Below, piece by piece: positions 27,335-35,210 of a DNA stretch of 64,000 nucleotides; the stretch's first letter is position 1; every line of letters starts with the position of its first letter. A program made the translations under genes and the position numbers. The notes under the pieces were generated by a model. The model did not search any database. It saw only the letters and a list, made by a program, of their open reading frames with translations, and was not told where the DNA came from. The DNA comes from Pseudoxanthomonas sp. Root65 (lineage in GTDB: Bacteria > Pseudomonadota > Gammaproteobacteria > Xanthomonadales > Xanthomonadaceae). The stretch covers positions 310,001 through 374,000 of the forward strand of contig NZ_LMHA01000002.1 in NCBI RefSeq assembly GCF_001427635.1, in the 5' to 3' direction.

Positions 27335-27359
27335 GCCGCGCAGCATATATGCTTGCGCC
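27335..27359. promoter_or_regulatory. Extremely short divergent rlmJ/creB intergenic
   Basis: These 25 bases include CATATAT and TATATGC, the only AT-rich segment here. A -10 element so close to the creB start (about 12 bases) would give a leaderless or nearly leaderless creB mRNA; alternatively each promoter lies inside the opposing gene. Confidence 0.4.
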
Positions 27360-28049
27360 ATGCCCCGCGTACTGATTGCCGAAGACGAAACCGCCATCGC
27401 CGACGCCGTGCTGTATGCGTTGCGCAGCGAAGGCATCGACGCCGACCATTGCCTGCTGGCGCGTGACGTGGCGCCGCGCGTGCGTGCCGGCGGCGTCGAC
27501 GTGGTGGTACTGGACGTGGGCCTGCCCGATGCCAGCGGCTTCGATGTGTGCCGCGAACTGCGCGGTTTCAGCGACGTGCCGGTGATCTTCCTCACCGCGC
27601 GCAACGACGAGATCGACCGCGTGCTGGGGCTGGAGCTGGGCGCCGACGACTACGTCACCAAGCCGTTCTCCCCGCGCGAACTGGTGGCGCGCGTGCGCGC
27701 CCGCCTGCGCCGCGTGGGTACCGGTACGCAGGCCAGGGCGGAGGCCGGCGAATGGGTGGCGCGCGGCGCGTTCGCGATCGACCGCGAAGGCCACCGCATC
27801 CGCTACCGCGAGCAGCTGCTGGACCTGACCCGCTACGAATACGCGCTGCTGGACGCGCTGCTGCAGCGGCCCGGCGCGATCCTCAGCCGTGCGCAGCTGA
27901 TGGACCGTGGCTGGGACAGCGATGCCGACAGCGCCGACCGCACCGTCGACACCCATGTGAAGACGCTGCGCGCCAAGCTGCGCGCGGCCGGCGCCGACCC
28001 CGACCCGATCCGCACGCATCGCGGACTGGGTTACGCCATCGAGGCCTGA
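27360..28049 (+). CDS. creB: Response regulator CreB (OmpR/PhoB class)
   Basis: The product is 229 residues: a receiver domain with acidic pocket E8/D9, phosphoacceptor D52 (VVVLDVGLPDASG) and K in VTKPFSPREL, then a winged-helix DNA-binding domain ending RTHRGLGYAIEA. It is the regulator of the CreBC system, which in enterics responds to carbon source/fermentation and in Stenotrophomonas-like bacteria also affects beta-lactam resistance. I start at ATG 27360 because the domain begins directly after it. The creC ATG follows one base after the stop. Confidence 0.85.
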   Translation: MPRVLIAEDETAIADAVLYALRSEGIDADHCLLARDVAPRVRAGGVDVVVLDVGLPDASGFDVCRELRGFSDVPVIFLTARNDEIDRVLGLELGADDYVTKPFSPRELVARVRARLRRVGTGTQARAEAGEWVARGAFAIDREGHRIRYREQLLDLTRYEYALLDALLQRPGAILSRAQLMDRGWDSDADSADRTVDTHVKTLRAKLRAAGADPDPIRTHRGLGYAIEA

Positions 28050-28050
28050 G

Positions 28051-29490
28051 ATGCGGCTCGGGCTGAAGCTCGTCCTCGGCTTCTTCCTGATCGTCGGCAT
28101 CGCCGCGTTCTTCGTGATGCGGGTGTTCGTCAACGAAGTGAAGCCCGGCGTGCGGCAGGCGATGGAGTCCACGCTGGTCGACGCCGCCAACATGCTGGCC
28201 GAGATGGCCGCCGACGACCTGAAGGCGGGACGCATCGCCGATGGCGCATTCGCCGGCAATGTCGCGCAGGCGCAGCAGCGCGATCCGAAAGCCTGGGTCT
28301 GGCGCTTCCAGAAGCGCAGCGTGGATTACCGCGTTACCGTCACCGATGCGCGCGGCCAGGTGGTGTTCGACTCGCAGGGCCGCGATGTCGGCCGCGACAA
28401 CTCGCGCTGGAACGATGTCTACCGCACCCTGCGCGGCGAGTACGGCGCGCGCTCCAGCGCCGAATCGCCCGGCGACGCCACCAACACCGTGATGCACGTG
28501 GCCGCGCCCATCTACGATCCCGGCGACGGCCGCACCCTCATCGGCGTGCTGACGCTGTCGCAGCCCAATCGCAGCATCGAGCCCTTCATCGTCGCCAGCC
28601 AGCGCAGCATCCTGCTGCAGGGCGCCTGGCTGATCGGCATCTCGGCGCTGATCGGCGTGGTGATGACGTGGTGGCTGATGCGCGGCATCGGCGGGCTCAA
28701 CCGCTACGCGCAGGCGGTCAGCGCCGGCGAGCCGGTACCGCCGCCGCGGCCGCGCGCCGACGAGATCGGCGACCTGGGCCGCGCACTGGAAACGATGCGC
28801 CGCAAGCTGCAGGGCAAGGCCTACGTCGAGCAGTACGTGCAATCGCTGACCCACGAGATGAAGAGTCCGCTGGCCGCGATCCGCGGTGCGGCCGAACTGC
28901 TGCAGGAGCCGTTGCCCGAGGCTGATCGCCAGCGGTTCGTGCGCAACATCCGGACCCAGGAGCACCGGCTCACCGAAACCATCGACAAGCTGCTGGCGCT
29001 GGCCGAAGTGGAACAGCATGGCTGGCTGCAGCGGCGCGAGCGCATCGACGCCGCCACCCTCGCCGATGACGTGGTGCTCGGCCTCGACGCCCAGCTCACC
29101 CCGCACGGGGTGGAGGTGGTGCGCGTGCCGCAGGCCGGCATGTGGGCGGTGGAGGGCGATGTCTTCCTGCTTCGGCGCGCGCTGGGCAACCTGATCGACA
29201 ACGCGGTGGCGTTCTCGCCACCGGCAGGCACCGTGGAACTGGTGGTCGAGCAGGTCGAAGGGCAGGTACGTTTCATCGTCCGCGATCGCGGCCCGGGCAT
29301 TCCCGACTACGCGCAGGAACGGGTGTTCGAGCGTTTCTATTCCCTGCCGCGTCCCGAGGGTGGCCAGCGCAGTTCCGGCCTGGGGCTGCCGTTCGTGCGC
29401 GAGGTGATGCGCCTGCACGGCGGCGAGGCGTCGCTGGCCAACCGCCCGGACGGTGGCGCGGAAGCGGTGCTGTCGCTGCCGGTGGTGTAG
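28051..29490 (+). CDS. creC: Sensor histidine kinase CreC
   Basis: The protein has 479 residues: an N-terminal span (about 7-27), a periplasmic sensor of roughly 165 residues, a second span (about 190-210), a HAMP-like linker, the dimerisation helix with phosphoacceptor H268 (SLTHEMKSPLAAIRG) and an ATPase domain with NLIDNAVAFS, DRGPGIP and SSGLGLPFV. The length and the creB-creC-creD order identify it as CreC. It starts one base after creB. Confidence 0.87.
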   Translation: MRLGLKLVLGFFLIVGIAAFFVMRVFVNEVKPGVRQAMESTLVDAANMLAEMAADDLKAGRIADGAFAGNVAQAQQRDPKAWVWRFQKRSVDYRVTVTDARGQVVFDSQGRDVGRDNSRWNDVYRTLRGEYGARSSAESPGDATNTVMHVAAPIYDPGDGRTLIGVLTLSQPNRSIEPFIVASQRSILLQGAWLIGISALIGVVMTWWLMRGIGGLNRYAQAVSAGEPVPPPRPRADEIGDLGRALETMRRKLQGKAYVEQYVQSLTHEMKSPLAAIRGAAELLQEPLPEADRQRFVRNIRTQEHRLTETIDKLLALAEVEQHGWLQRRERIDAATLADDVVLGLDAQLTPHGVEVVRVPQAGMWAVEGDVFLLRRALGNLIDNAVAFSPPAGTVELVVEQVEGQVRFIVRDRGPGIPDYAQERVFERFYSLPRPEGGQRSSGLGLPFVREVMRLHGGEASLANRPDGGAEAVLSLPVV

Positions 29491-29501
29491 CGCAACCCGG
29501 A

Positions 29502-29588
29502 CCGTCATCCCGGCGAAAGCCGGGACCCAGCGACTGAGATGCGCGAAAAGCGAAAGACACTGGGTCCCGGCTTTCGCCGGGATGACGG
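29502..29588. repeat. Palindromic repeat pair, family A copy 3
   Basis: Two perfect 29-base reverse-complement arms (29502-29530 and 29560-29588) are separated by a 29-base spacer, between creC and creD. Each arm holds CCCGGCGAAAGCCGGG. A transcript would fold into one long hairpin, which probably uncouples creD expression from creBC and leaves creD to its own cre-tag promoter. Confidence 0.93.
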
Positions 29589-29605
29589 GTGGGGAGATCC
29601 ACCAC

Positions 29606-29621
29606 TTCACACAGCCTTCAA
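29606..29621 (+). promoter_or_regulatory. Cre-tag-like CreB binding site upstream of creD
   Basis: TTCAC-ACAGCC-TTCAA matches the CreB binding consensus TTCAC-N6-TTCAC in spacing and in nine of ten defined bases. It lies 66 bases before the creD start and right after the repeat, where a CreB-activated promoter for creD is expected from E. coli. No binding evidence exists here. Confidence 0.65.
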
Positions 29622-29687
29622 ACACGCTCCCTGCCGGTCGCACGCAGCCGCCGGACGATGCATCCCGTATCCAACCGGGGCATCGAC

Positions 29688-31061
29688 ATGAAGTCACTGA
29701 AGTTGCTGTTGCGTTTTCTCACCGTCGGCGGGCTGGTCCTGCTGCTGCTCATTCCGTTGCTGATGATCCGCGGCGTCATCCAGGACCGCGAGCTTTACCG
29801 CACCCAGGCCGAGGCGCGCGTATCGCAGAGCATGGCCGGTCCCCAGCAGGTGGTCGGCCCGTTGCGCGTCGTTCCTTGGCGGGAGGAGCGCATGGTCAAC
29901 GTCGTCGACGAGGACGGCAAGCCCGAGGCGCGCCGCGATGTGAAGGAAGGCTACATCGTGCAGATGCCGGCGACCTTGGTCGTCGATGGGCGCCTGCAGC
30001 CGGGTGAGCGACGCATCGGCCTGTATACCGTCAACGTGTACGAGTGGAAGGCATCGCTGAAGGCCGGTTTCGCGCCCATCGAGGTGCCGGTTGCCGCCGG
30101 ACGGATCTATGGACAGCCTTACGTGGTCGCGGGCATGGCCGATGTGCGTGGCCTCGTGGGCACGCCGTCGCTGACGGTGGATGGCGTGCCGCGCAGCCTG
30201 TCCGCAGGCACGGGCGCGATGTCGTCGCGCATGGACGGCATCCACGCGCTGCTCGACGTACAGGGCGGTTCGCTTCCCGCGAGCACCGCACATCTGGAGA
30301 TGACGCTGGCGGGCACGCAGTCGATCGGCATCGCGCCGATCGCGGACAGCAACGACATCACGATGCGCTCGACCTGGCGCCAGCCGCTGTTCGGCGGCCG
30401 CTTCCTGCCCAACAGCAAGACGATCGACGATGCGGGCTTCACCGCACGCTGGCAGGTGTCGTCGCTGGCCAGTGCCGCGCAGAGCCAGCTGGACTCCGTC
30501 TCGGGCAAGTTGACCCAGCCGCCCTCGCTCGGTGCATCCCCCGGCGAGTACGTGGACGACGGCAGCGGATCCAGCGCGATCGACAGCGCCGTGGTCAGCC
30601 TGGTCGACACGGTCGACGTCTATACGCAGGTCGATCGCGCCAGCAAGTACGGCATCCTGTTCGTCGTGTTGACCTTCGTCGGCTTCGCCCTGTTCGAGCT
30701 GATCAAGCGTTTGCCGATCCATCCGCTGCAGTACCTGCTGGTCGGCCTGGCGCTGGCGATCTTCTTCCTGCTGCTGCTCAGCCTGTCCGAGCACATCGCG
30801 TTCTGGCAGGCGTATCTGGTGTCGGCGGCGGCCTGCATCGGCCTGCAGTTCTTCTACCTGTCGGGCGTGCTGCAGAGCTGGCTGCGCGCCGCCGGGTTCG
30901 CGACCATGCTGACCGCGCTGTACGGCGTGCTGTACATCCTGCTGAAGTCGGAGAACAACGCGTTGCTGATGGGCTCGCTGCTGCTGTTCGGCATCCTGGC
31001 CGCGATCATGTGGGTCACCCGCAAGGTGGACTGGTACGCGCTGGGCACGGAACTGCGTTGA
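29688..31061 (+). CDS. creD: Inner-membrane protein CreD
   Basis: The product is 457 residues, the length of E. coli CreD. It has one N-terminal span (about 13-32), a long periplasmic part with the family segments GPLRVVPW and RSTWRQPLFGGRFLP, and a cluster of about five C-terminal spans. CreD is strongly induced by CreB and affects envelope properties; its molecular activity is unknown. I start at ATG 29688 with GGGG upstream; an ATG at 29658 would add ten residues. Confidence 0.88.
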   Translation: MKSLKLLLRFLTVGGLVLLLLIPLLMIRGVIQDRELYRTQAEARVSQSMAGPQQVVGPLRVVPWREERMVNVVDEDGKPEARRDVKEGYIVQMPATLVVDGRLQPGERRIGLYTVNVYEWKASLKAGFAPIEVPVAAGRIYGQPYVVAGMADVRGLVGTPSLTVDGVPRSLSAGTGAMSSRMDGIHALLDVQGGSLPASTAHLEMTLAGTQSIGIAPIADSNDITMRSTWRQPLFGGRFLPNSKTIDDAGFTARWQVSSLASAAQSQLDSVSGKLTQPPSLGASPGEYVDDGSGSSAIDSAVVSLVDTVDVYTQVDRASKYGILFVVLTFVGFALFELIKRLPIHPLQYLLVGLALAIFFLLLLSLSEHIAFWQAYLVSAAACIGLQFFYLSGVLQSWLRAAGFATMLTALYGVLYILLKSENNALLMGSLLLFGILAAIMWVTRKVDWYALGTELR

Positions 31062-31068
31062 GACTGCC

Positions 31069-31557
31069 ATGAATCGTGTGCGCATCTACCATCGGGCGCA
31101 ACAGGTGCTCCCGACGGCCATCCAGACGGCAGGTCTGCGCGGTCTGGCGATGTCGGCCGGACAGCTTCGATATCTGCTCTTCGGCCTGCTGTTGAGTCAT
31201 GAGTCGCGCGGTGCGGTCGTACTGGAACTGGCACGCCACGTGGTCGCCGCCATCCAGCGCGAGGGTCTGGCTTACTTCGAGGGTGCGACGCGCTCGCGCG
31301 GCGCGCTGGCGGGAGGCACACCCTCGTACTACGAAGCCTGGCGTCATCTGTCGTCGGAACAACAGGATGGACACCATGCGGTCTACGCCGAATGGATGGG
31401 CGTGATGGACGATGGCGTCCTGCCCGGAGAGCGGCGCGGGCTGGAGGCGGCCTGGCATGACGACGCCTACCTCACCCGCGACATCGGCCGCGATGCGTGG
31501 CTTGCGGTACTGCCGGCCGCAGCCGTTGTCCTCTACAGCTGGCGGGACGCCGGATGA
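31069..31557 (+). CDS. Hypothetical protein after creD
   Basis: A 162-residue protein starting seven bases after creD. It is arginine- and alanine-rich, with a central segment GGTPSYYEAWRHLSSEQQDGHHAVYAEWMGVMDDG and a hydrophobic C-terminal end (WLAVLPAAAVVLYSW) that could be a membrane anchor. I recognise no family. Its stop overlaps the next start (ATGA). Position suggests it is co-transcribed with creD and thus CreB-controlled; the function is unknown. Confidence 0.6.
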   Translation: MNRVRIYHRAQQVLPTAIQTAGLRGLAMSAGQLRYLLFGLLLSHESRGAVVLELARHVVAAIQREGLAYFEGATRSRGALAGGTPSYYEAWRHLSSEQQDGHHAVYAEWMGVMDDGVLPGERRGLEAAWHDDAYLTRDIGRDAWLAVLPAAAVVLYSWRDAG

Positions 31558-31850
31558 TGGGCCTGCTGGCAGCCACGATGATGTTCGCGCTTCCTCTCGG
31601 CGCGATCGGGATCGTCGCAGCCGTGGCGGGGTTCCTCTGCCGGCCGCTGCAGCCACTCCTCCTAGTGGCGATGGCGTGGGGCGTCGGCAGGTTCTGCGCC
31701 GGGCTCGCCGCAGGCGACGGGTTCGCGCCTGCACTGATTCTGCCGTTACTGCTGGCCTCTCTCGTAACGGCCTGCGCGAGCATCGCGGTACGCCGGGAGA
31801 TGGAGCACGGGTATCGCGTCGAGGCCGACGGCGCGGCTGCACTGGATTGA
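31554..31850 (+). CDS. Small hypothetical membrane protein
   Basis: A 98-residue protein with three hydrophobic stretches (about residues 3-22, 28-45 and 53-71), so probably three membrane spans, and a polar C-terminus. It begins four bases before the previous gene ends; a second ATG follows immediately (31557). No family recognised. With the preceding gene it forms the tail of the cre locus. Confidence 0.55.
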   Translation: MMGLLAATMMFALPLGAIGIVAAVAGFLCRPLQPLLLVAMAWGVGRFCAGLAAGDGFAPALILPLLLASLVTACASIAVRREMEHGYRVEADGAAALD

Positions 31851-31921
31851 TGCACCACGGACGATGTCTGGCCACGGATGGCCACCTCGCCCCGGCCGAT
31901 GGCGTGCGCTAGAGTTCACGG

Positions 31922-32527
31922 ATGAGCTCTGCGTACACCATCGGCCTTTTCCGTGGGCCGGAAATCACGCCCTGGCTGGACGATGTCGCGCGCCTGCGTG
32001 CGGCCGTGTTCCGCGACTGGCCGTATCTCTACGAAGGCGACGCCGACTACGAGCGCGATTACCTCGATGCCTATGCGCGCTCGGCCGAGAGCGTGTTCGT
32101 CCTGGCGATGGATGCCGGCCAGGTGGTGGGCGCGTCGACCGGCCTGCCGCTGGAGGACGATACCGAGGCGTTCCGCCAGCCCTTCGTCGAGGCGGGGATG
32201 GATCCGGAGGACGTCTTCTACTTCGGCGAATCCGTGCTGCTGCCGGCCTACCGCGGACAGGGCATCGGTCACGCCTTCTTCGATCATCGCGAGGCACATG
32301 CGCGTGCGCTGGGCCGCTTCGCGTGGACCGCGTTCTGTGCGGTGGACCGCGAACGCGACGACCCGCGCAGGCCTGAGGGTCATCGCGGCAACGAGGCGTT
32401 CTGGGACAAGCGCGGTTATACGCGCCAGCCGGGCATGACCATGCGGCTGGCGTGGAGCGAGATCGGCCGTGGCGAGACCGATCACGCGCTGACGTTCTGG
32501 CTGCGTGGACTGGAGCCGATGCGATGA
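31922..32527 (+). CDS. GNAT family N-acetyltransferase, coupled to a nitrilase-family enzyme
   Basis: The product is 201 residues with a GNAT fold; the acetyl-CoA loop is YRGQGIGHAFFDHREAHA and a conserved C-terminal stretch reads NEAFWDKRGYTRQPGMTM. Its TGA overlaps the ATG of the carbon-nitrogen hydrolase gene by four bases (ATGA). The two activities also occur as one fused polypeptide in other bacteria, so they likely act in one pathway on an amide/amine substrate that is not identifiable here. Confidence 0.82.
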   Translation: MSSAYTIGLFRGPEITPWLDDVARLRAAVFRDWPYLYEGDADYERDYLDAYARSAESVFVLAMDAGQVVGASTGLPLEDDTEAFRQPFVEAGMDPEDVFYFGESVLLPAYRGQGIGHAFFDHREAHARALGRFAWTAFCAVDRERDDPRRPEGHRGNEAFWDKRGYTRQPGMTMRLAWSEIGRGETDHALTFWLRGLEPMR

Positions 32528-33405
32528 AGGTCGCCGTCGCGAAGTACGCCATCCAGGCGCCGGTGGATTTCGCCGCGTTCGCGGCGCGCCAGTCGCAGGT
32601 GCTGGGCGAGGCGGCGGCGCAGGGCGCGCGCATCGCGGTGCTGCCGGAATACCTGTCGCTGGAACTGGCGGCGACCTTCGATGCCGCCACGCAGGCCGAC
32701 CTGCACGCCTCGCTGGCGGCGATCCAGCGCTACCGCGAGGACTGGCTGGCGCTGTACGCGCGGCTGGCACGTGAGCTTGATCTGTACGTCGTCGCCGGCA
32801 GCTTCCTGCTCGAGCAGGGCGTCGGCCGCTACCGCAACCGCAGTGACGTGTTCACGCCGCACGGTGCGCATGCCTGGCAGGACAAGCTGCAGCTGACCGG
32901 CTTTGAGAAGGGGTTGGGGGTGATCGATGGCGGCGATGCGCTGAACGTGTTCGACATCGACGGCGTGCGCACCGGCGTTGCCGTCTGCTACGACAGCGAG
33001 TTCCCGCTGCCCGTGCGCGCGCAGGCCGACGCCGGTGCGCGCCTGCTGCTGGTGCCGAGTTGCACCGATACCGCGGCCGGCGCCACCCGCGTGCGGGTGG
33101 GCTGCCTGGCGCGCGCGCTGGAAAACCGGATGTTCGTCGCGCAGGCGGTCACCGCCGGCGAAGCGGCGTGGAGTCCCGCACTCGACATCAATACCGGCGA
33201 GGCGGCGATCTTCGCGCCGATGGACCGTGGCCTGCCCGAGGACGGCGTGGTGGTGCAGACCACGGGCGATCAGGAGTGGGCCATCGCCGATCTCGACGTC
33301 GATGCGCTTGACCGCAGCCGTGCCGACGCACAGGTGGCGAACGATCGCGATTGGACGGGGCAGCTGAAGCCCGCCCTCTTACGCGCCAGGCTTCAAGCCC
33401 TGTAG
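32524..33405 (+). CDS. Carbon-nitrogen hydrolase (nitrilase superfamily)
   Basis: The product is 293 residues. The catalytic triad is visible as glutamate in VLPEYLSLE (about 42), lysine in WQDKLQLTGFEK (about 121) and cysteine in VAVCYDSEFPLP (about 157). Members hydrolyse amides or nitriles; this branch is often linked to a GNAT acetyltransferase. The start at 32524 overlaps the upstream gene, which rejects the in-frame extension to 32452. The stop TAG lies within a palindromic repeat arm. Confidence 0.88.
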   Translation: MKVAVAKYAIQAPVDFAAFAARQSQVLGEAAAQGARIAVLPEYLSLELAATFDAATQADLHASLAAIQRYREDWLALYARLARELDLYVVAGSFLLEQGVGRYRNRSDVFTPHGAHAWQDKLQLTGFEKGLGVIDGGDALNVFDIDGVRTGVAVCYDSEFPLPVRAQADAGARLLLVPSCTDTAAGATRVRVGCLARALENRMFVAQAVTAGEAAWSPALDINTGEAAIFAPMDRGLPEDGVVVQTTGDQEWAIADLDVDALDRSRADAQVANDRDWTGQLKPALLRARLQAL

Positions 33406-33474
33406 GAGCGCCCTCGGGCGCGATGCTTTTCCAGGCATGCAACGAACAGCATCGCGCCCGAGAGCGCTCCTACA
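33401..33474. repeat. Inverted repeat, family C copy 2
   Basis: The arms at 33401-33427 and 33448-33474 are near-perfect reverse complements beginning TGTAGGAGCGC and ending GCGCTCCTACA, with a 20-base loop. The hydrolase stop codon TAG (33403-33405) is inside the left arm. Probably a 3' mRNA boundary element between convergent genes. Confidence 0.9.
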
Positions 33475-33535
33475 GAGCGTGCTTTCTTGCGTGATGCATG
33501 CGCGGTTTACAAGCCACCTTGCAGCGTCGCTCACG

Positions 33536-34087
33536 CTAACCCAACAGGCTGACGCCGGGCACCATCCAGATCGACAGTCCGGCCAGCGCAGTACCGATCA
33601 CCGTCGCCGCCAGCACATCGCTGGGGTAGTGCAGTCCCAGCACCACGCGCGAGGCGGCCACGCAGGCGGCGAACGGGATCAGCAGCGGTGCCAGCACCGG
33701 GTAGTGGGCCAGCGCGACCAGGGTGAATGCGACGGCGTGCAGCGTATGACCCGAGGGAAAGCTGAATTCGTCCAGCGGCGCGATCCACGCGCGGATGCGC
33801 ACGTCGGAAGCGAATGGCCGCGGGCGGCGCGTCCAGCGCTTCAGCGCCTTGTACAGCGTCAGCGCGATCACGCCGGTGCCCGCCAGGTGCGCGGAGGCCG
33901 CCAGACCGTCCAGGCCATCGGCGACGATCAGCGCCGCCATCAGCACGTACCAGAACACCCCGTCGCCCAACCGGCTGACCACAGCGAAGAAGCGGCGCAC
34001 GCCGAGCCCTTCGCCCCAGCGGTTGGCGAGCAGGCACCAGCCGGTGTCCCGGCCCATCAAGGCATTACGCGGCAGCAGCGGACGCAT
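33536..34087 (-). CDS. PAP2 family membrane phosphatase
   Basis: The product is 183 residues with about five spans and the three PAP2/chloroperoxidase phosphatase motifs: KALKRWTRRPRP, PSGHT and SRVVLGLHYPSD. Such enzymes remove phosphate from lipids (phosphatidic acid, undecaprenyl pyrophosphate, phosphatidylglycerophosphate). The start overlaps the end of the upstream glycosyltransferase gene by 23 bases; an internal ATG at 34057 would avoid overlap. Its pairing with a glycosyltransferase suggests lipid or lipid-linked sugar metabolism. Confidence 0.87.
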   Translation of the reverse strand: MRPLLPRNALMGRDTGWCLLANRWGEGLGVRRFFAVVSRLGDGVFWYVLMAALIVADGLDGLAASAHLAGTGVIALTLYKALKRWTRRPRPFASDVRIRAWIAPLDEFSFPSGHTLHAVAFTLVALAHYPVLAPLLIPFAACVAASRVVLGLHYPSDVLAATVIGTALAGLSIWMVPGVSLLG

Positions 34088-35210
34088 GGTGGCTTCTCCG
34101 TGTCAGGGCGAGGTCGGTCAGCAGGGCGTCGAAGTCGGCGGCCACCTGGTCCGGATGCAGGTCGTGCATCGCCCGGCTGGCGGCCTGGCCCTGCCGGCGG
34201 CGCAGGGCGGCATCGGTGGCGAGCCGCAGCGCGGCCGCCAGGAAATCGTCGTCGTTGTCCACGGCGGCGCCGTGCACGCCGTCGATCAGGTGTTCGCGTG
34301 CGGCCCCGTAGTTGAACGCCACCACCGGCACGCCGCTGGCCATCGCTTCCAGGGTGACGTTGCCGAAGGTTTCGCTGTGGCTGGAGAACAGGAACAGGTC
34401 GCCGCTGGCGAAGTGCCGTGCCAGCGCTTCGCCGCGCTGCACGCCGCAGAACAGGAAGTCCGGATGCTCCTGCGCCAGCCGCTCGCGCAGCGGACCGTCG
34501 CCGACCCAGACGAACTTCGCCGTCGGCTGCGCCTGCTGGATCGCGCGGAACGCGCGGATGGACAGCTCCAGGTTCTTCTCCGCGGCCACGCGGCCCACGT
34601 AGATCACCACCACGTCGTCCGGCCCCAGGCCCCACGCGGCGCGCAGCGTGTCATCGCGTTGCGACGGGCTGAAGTGGCGGGCATCCACCGCACGCGCCAG
34701 CCGCACCACATGATGGAACCCCTGCGACTGCAGGAAATCGGCCAGTTCGCGCGTGGGGACCAGCGTCGCGTCGGCGCCGTTGTGGAAGCGGCGCATCCAG
34801 CGCAGCGCGGTGTGCTGCAGGAAACGCACCCCGTAGTCGCGCATGTATTCGTCGAAGCGGGTGTGGAAGCCGGTGGCCACCGGAATGCCCAGCCGCCGCG
34901 CCGCCCGCAGCGCCGACCAGCCCAGCGGACCTTCCGTGGCCACGTACAGCGCGTCCGGCGGCGTCTGCTTCCACAGCGCCAGCAGGCGGCGCGTGGCGGG
35001 CAGGCCGAATTTCAGGCCCGGGTAGCGCGGCAGGCGGGCGCCGCGCACCAGCAGGGTGTCGTCCACGTCGCTGCCGTCGTCCGGCTGGCGCGGACGCACG
35101 ACGGACACCGCGTGGCCCCGCTGGCGCAGACCGGCTTCCAGCCCCTGCACAGTCAGGGCCACGCCGTTCACTTCCGGCGGATAGGTCTCGGTGACGATGG
35201 CAAAGCGCAT
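34065..35210 (-). CDS. GT4-type glycosyltransferase (MgtA/SqdX-like)
   Basis: The product is 381 residues. The N-terminus RFAIVTETYPPEVNGVALTV and the C-terminal donor-binding block HSETFGNVTLEAMASGVPVV are typical of retaining GT-B enzymes of family 4, near those that glycosylate diacylglycerol or transfer mannose. The lipid acceptor is inferred from the adjacent PAP2 phosphatase. GGAG precedes ATG 35210. Its upstream region is the unusual gene-free gap with the 22-bp array. Confidence 0.83.
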   Translation of the reverse strand: MRFAIVTETYPPEVNGVALTVQGLEAGLRQRGHAVSVVRPRQPDDGSDVDDTLLVRGARLPRYPGLKFGLPATRRLLALWKQTPPDALYVATEGPLGWSALRAARRLGIPVATGFHTRFDEYMRDYGVRFLQHTALRWMRRFHNGADATLVPTRELADFLQSQGFHHVVRLARAVDARHFSPSQRDDTLRAAWGLGPDDVVVIYVGRVAAEKNLELSIRAFRAIQQAQPTAKFVWVGDGPLRERLAQEHPDFLFCGVQRGEALARHFASGDLFLFSSHSETFGNVTLEAMASGVPVVAFNYGAAREHLIDGVHGAAVDNDDDFLAAALRLATDAALRRRQGQAASRAMHDLHPDQVAADFDALLTDLALTRRSHHASAAAA

